Below, in pieces: positions 52,673 through 55,042 of a DNA stretch of 55,042 nucleotides (its first letter is position 1; each line of letters starts with the position of its first letter). The DNA lies in assembly GCA_021772835.1 (NCBI GenBank), contig JAJFLE010000022.1, positions 1 through 55,042 on the forward strand, given 5' to 3'. The position numbers were made by a program, and so were the translations under genes. The notes below the pieces were generated by a model. It was not told the origin of the DNA. It ran no database searches and was given only the letters and a program-made list of their open reading frames with translations. Origin of the DNA: Mariprofundus sp. (GTDB lineage: Bacteria > Pseudomonadota > Zetaproteobacteria > Mariprofundales > Mariprofundaceae).

Positions 52673-52960
52673 GATCGGAAACCCTGAGTAATATAAACGT
52701 CATGATGCAGTTTAAACATAAGAGGCTTTGGATGTCGACTTATAGATGGAACGTGTCAACGTGATTGTTATTCTTGGATGCAGCCAGTGATTATCACCTG
52801 AATTCTGTCACCCTGCATGCTCCAGCTGTGAATACTTGCCTTTGCTCAAAAAGGCCATTCATAGTGTCTGTGCTTGTATATATCATGGTCAGCACTAAGC
52901 TGCGCGGCACTTCAGGCCATAGTCAGACATGGTTAATCTTTTGTACAACGGAACGGCACT

Positions 52961-54553
52961 TTGATTTCTACATCCGGTATTACCATGCAATTCGGGGACG
53001 ATCCCCTGTTCGAAAACATCACGGTTAAATTCGGTGATGGCAATCGTTATGGCCTGATTGGAGCCAATGGTTGTGGTAAGTCCACCCTGATGAAAATTCT
53101 CGGTGGTGATCTGGTGCCAACAGCTGGCAATGTGAGCATTGACCAGCATGAACGGCTAGGAAAACTGCGTCAGGATCATTTCGCTTTTGAAGAGTTTACT
53201 GTGCTCGATACCGTCATGATGGGTTATGAAAAGCTGTGGCAAATCAAGGAAGAGCGCGACATTCTCTACGCCAAAAGCGAAATGTCCGAAGAGGATGGCA
53301 TGCGCGCCGGTGATCTGGAATGTGAGTTTGCCGAGCTTGATGGATACAGTGCAGAATCGAATGCCGGTGAACTGCTGATAAGCATGGGTATCCCTGTCGA
53401 AGATCATTACAACCTGATGAAATCCATTGCTCCGGGCGGCAAGTTACGTGTACTGCTGGCGCAGGCACTGTTTGGTGATCCTGAGATTATTCTGCTCGAT
53501 GAGCCAACCAATAACCTGGACCTCAATGCTATTCGCTGGCTTGAAGGTGTGATCAATGCACAGAAAGGAACCATGATCATCATTTCGCATGACCGTCATT
53601 TCCTCAATAGTGTCTGTACCCATATGGCTGACCTGGATTATGGCGAACTGCGTATCTACCCGGGTAAATATGATAAATATATGGAAGCTGCAGCACTGGT
53701 GCAGGAGCAGCTCTTAACTGCAAATGCCAAGAAAACTGAGGAGATTCAAGAGCTTCAGGCATTCGTTCGCCGCTTCTCTGCCAATGCATCCAAAGCAACG
53801 CAGGCACAATCACGCGCCAAAAAACTTGATAAAATCAAACTCGATGAAGTGAAACCTTCAAGCCGCATCAATCCTTTTATGCGTTTCATTCAGGATAAAA
53901 AGCTTTTCCGCATTGCGCTTGAGCTAAAAAAGCTAAGCAAATCATTTGATGAGCAACCGCTGTTTGAAAACTTCGATTTGATGGTGTCTGTTGGTGAACG
54001 CATTGCCGTCATTGGCCCCAACGGTATTGGTAAAACCACCCTCCTGCGCTGCCTTGCAGGTGATCTGAAAGCAAGCTCCGGCGAAATCAAATGGTCTGAA
54101 AATGTTAAGCTGGGTTATTATGCTCAGGATCATTCGGCTGATTTTGCCGAAGATCTGAAGCTGTTTGACTGGATGGCGCAGTGGAAAAGAGAAGAACATG
54201 GCGAGCAGGAAGTGCGCGGCAATCTTGGTCGTATGCTGTTTTCCCAGAATGACATTTATAAATCGGTCAAAGCGCTTTCCGGTGGTGAACAGGGACGTAT
54301 GCTGTTTGGTAAATTCATGTTCCAGAATCCCAACGTGATGCTGCTCGATGAACCCACCAACCACATGGATATGGAGTTCATTGAATCTCTGAACACCGCG
54401 TTGGCAGATTACCCGGGCACGCTTATCTTTGTCTCCCATGACCGTGAGTTAATTTCTACAGTTGCCACCCGCATTATTGAGCTGACACCTGCAGGCATTG
54501 TGGATTACCATGGCACCTATGAAGAGTATTTGAAATCTCAGGGTGTCGTTTAA
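52961..54553 (+). CDS. ybiT: ABC-F family ATPase YbiT
   Basis: A 530-residue ABC-F protein with two ATPase domains: [20 protein letters not shown] ... [20 protein letters not shown] and [20 protein letters not shown] ... [19 protein letters not shown]. The first signature is degenerate ([14 protein letters not shown]), the second standard ([12 protein letters not shown]). A charged linker (about 240-320) separates them. Length and N-terminus ([20 protein letters not shown]) match YbiT. It probably acts on ribosomes. TTG start; ribosome site GGAA. Confidence 0.93.
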   Translation: MISTSGITMQFGDDPLFENITVKFGDGNRYGLIGANGCGKSTLMKILGGDLVPTAGNVSIDQHERLGKLRQDHFAFEEFTVLDTVMMGYEKLWQIKEERDILYAKSEMSEEDGMRAGDLECEFAELDGYSAESNAGELLISMGIPVEDHYNLMKSIAPGGKLRVLLAQALFGDPEIILLDEPTNNLDLNAIRWLEGVINAQKGTMIIISHDRHFLNSVCTHMADLDYGELRIYPGKYDKYMEAAALVQEQLLTANAKKTEEIQELQAFVRRFSANASKATQAQSRAKKLDKIKLDEVKPSSRINPFMRFIQDKKLFRIALELKKLSKSFDEQPLFENFDLMVSVGERIAVIGPNGIGKTTLLRCLAGDLKASSGEIKWSENVKLGYYAQDHSADFAEDLKLFDWMAQWKREEHGEQEVRGNLGRMLFSQNDIYKSVKALSGGEQGRMLFGKFMFQNPNVMLLDEPTNHMDMEFIESLNTALADYPGTLIFVSHDRELISTVATRIIELTPAGIVDYHGTYEEYLKSQGVV

Positions 54554-54687
54554 AGAGCAGGAAGAGACGAAACCTGGCGTATACACACGACATCACTTAA
54601 AATTCATTTATTCGTGATCATTCGTGGAATCTGTGACCAGATATTTTTCTTCATTGCTCTTAACGCAAAACCGGAGGTGGGTCCGTA

Positions 54688-54907
54688 ATGACAGAGGAAG
54701 AGACAAAACAGGCCTGGCTGGATGCTGCTGTTCGTGGAGATAACGAAGCTCTCAAGGAGCTGTTTAAGCCGGATGTTGATATCAATACCGCAGATGAAAA
54801 AAAGAATACCGCCCTGCATCATGCCGCCAGGCAGGCGCATCTCGGCATGATGCATTTTCTCATTGAAAATGGTGCTAATCTGAATGCCCTGAATGATAGA
54901 TCCTCGA
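54688..54907 (+). pseudogene. Ankyrin-repeat protein, truncated by IS insertion
   Basis: The start (GGAGGTG eleven bases upstream) gives TEEETKQAWLDAAVRGDNEA, then an ankyrin repeat: VDINTADEKKNTALHHAARQ, AHLGMMHFLIENGANLNALN. The frame breaks off after about 73 residues where IS256-type end sequence starts (GAGGGTGTAAG), with a stop at 54913-54915. The remaining repeats are expected past the right edge, beyond the IS. Confidence 0.75.
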
Positions 54908-55042
54908 GGGTGTAAGAAATTTTGTGTAAACGGCTTTGGTTTACTGCCTTGGCATCCTGTCGTCGAATTGAATGCTAAAGCGGTTTAGTGCTGCTTTCCA
55001 ATCTCTGATAGGCATCGTCCACTTTTTGCTGATGTTTTTCAA
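54906..55042 (-). mobile_element. IS256-family insertion sequence, 3' end only
   Basis: GAGGGTGTAAGAAATTTTGT at 54906 on is the kind of terminal repeat used by IS256-family elements (GxGTGTAA...TTTGTGTAA). The transposase C-terminus lies just inside on the minus strand. The rest is outside the window. Confidence 0.75.
54941..55042 (-). CDS. IS256-family transposase, C-terminal 33 residues
   Basis: The minus strand from the right edge reads LKNISKKWTMPIRDWKAALN then RFSIQFDDRMPRQ and stop. 'KKWT-P-R-DW--ALN---I-F--R' is the standard ending of IS256-family (mutator type) transposases. Most of the gene is outside the window. Confidence 0.85.
   Translation of the reverse strand: MKNISKKWTMPIRDWKAALNRFSIQFDDRMPRQ

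Overview
The window is a 55 kb chromosomal stretch of a Gram-negative bacterium, most likely a proteobacterium. Evidence for this is the outer-membrane and lipoprotein genes, a type IV pilin locus with sigma-54 (-24/-12) promoters, hisZ, rdgC, apaH, dbpA, ybiT and several proteobacterial DUF families (DUF1841, DUF1456, DUF6164, DUF4398). The gene mix would fit Zetaproteobacteria or a deep gamma-proteobacterium, but that placement is inference. No rRNA, tRNA or CRISPR array was seen.

Layout. 1-1.4 kb: end of a lipoprotein-export type ABC operon (partial permease plus LolA-like protein) and a DUF6164 gene. 1.5-6.7 kb: a type IV pilus/glycosylation locus made of a sigma-54 promoter, major-type pilin, terminator, a three-gene ABC transporter set reminiscent of myxobacterial PilH/PilI/PilG, a second sigma-54 promoter, a second pilin and a PglL-like O-oligosaccharyltransferase. 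6.7-24.8 kb: mostly housekeeping genes: tsaD, hyuA/hyuB, an outer-membrane protein behind a consensus CRP site, aspS-lipoprotein-icd (the Icd carries an unusual 160-residue zinc-ribbon tail), a DUF1841 pair, purA, hisZ-serA and rnd. 24.8-32.2 kb: serine metabolism (sdaA, serC) separated by an accessory insertion.

The most interesting object is at 27046-31085. It is a compact 4.04 kb element bounded by about 46-bp imperfect terminal inverted repeats. It holds a tandem-zinc-ribbon DDE-like transposase, a beta-class DNA methyltransferase and a PD-(D/E)xK endonuclease, all in one tightly coupled operon that ends in a terminator just inside the right repeat. The transposase promoter overlaps the left repeat, and a hairpin that can hide the transposase ribosome-binding site would form fully only on read-through RNA. 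This looks like a self-contained restriction-modification transposon.

32.4-40.5 kb is a mixed region of small enzymes (VOC, cupin, FMN reductase with its HxlR regulator, SAM methyltransferase, GFA protein, DUF4336, homocysteine methyltransferase, glycerate kinase) with clear gene decay: a DNA-alkylation-repair gene broken by an internal deletion plus frameshift, and a degenerate copy of the DbpA RNA-binding domain. 40.8-44 kb carries a FIST sensor and hybrid histidine kinase pair. 44-54.6 kb returns to conserved genes (dbpA, DUF1456, xthA, apaH, rdgC, ybdK, M20 peptidase, ferredoxin, ybiT). The window ends in an ankyrin-repeat gene cut by an IS256-family insertion sequence that runs off the end.
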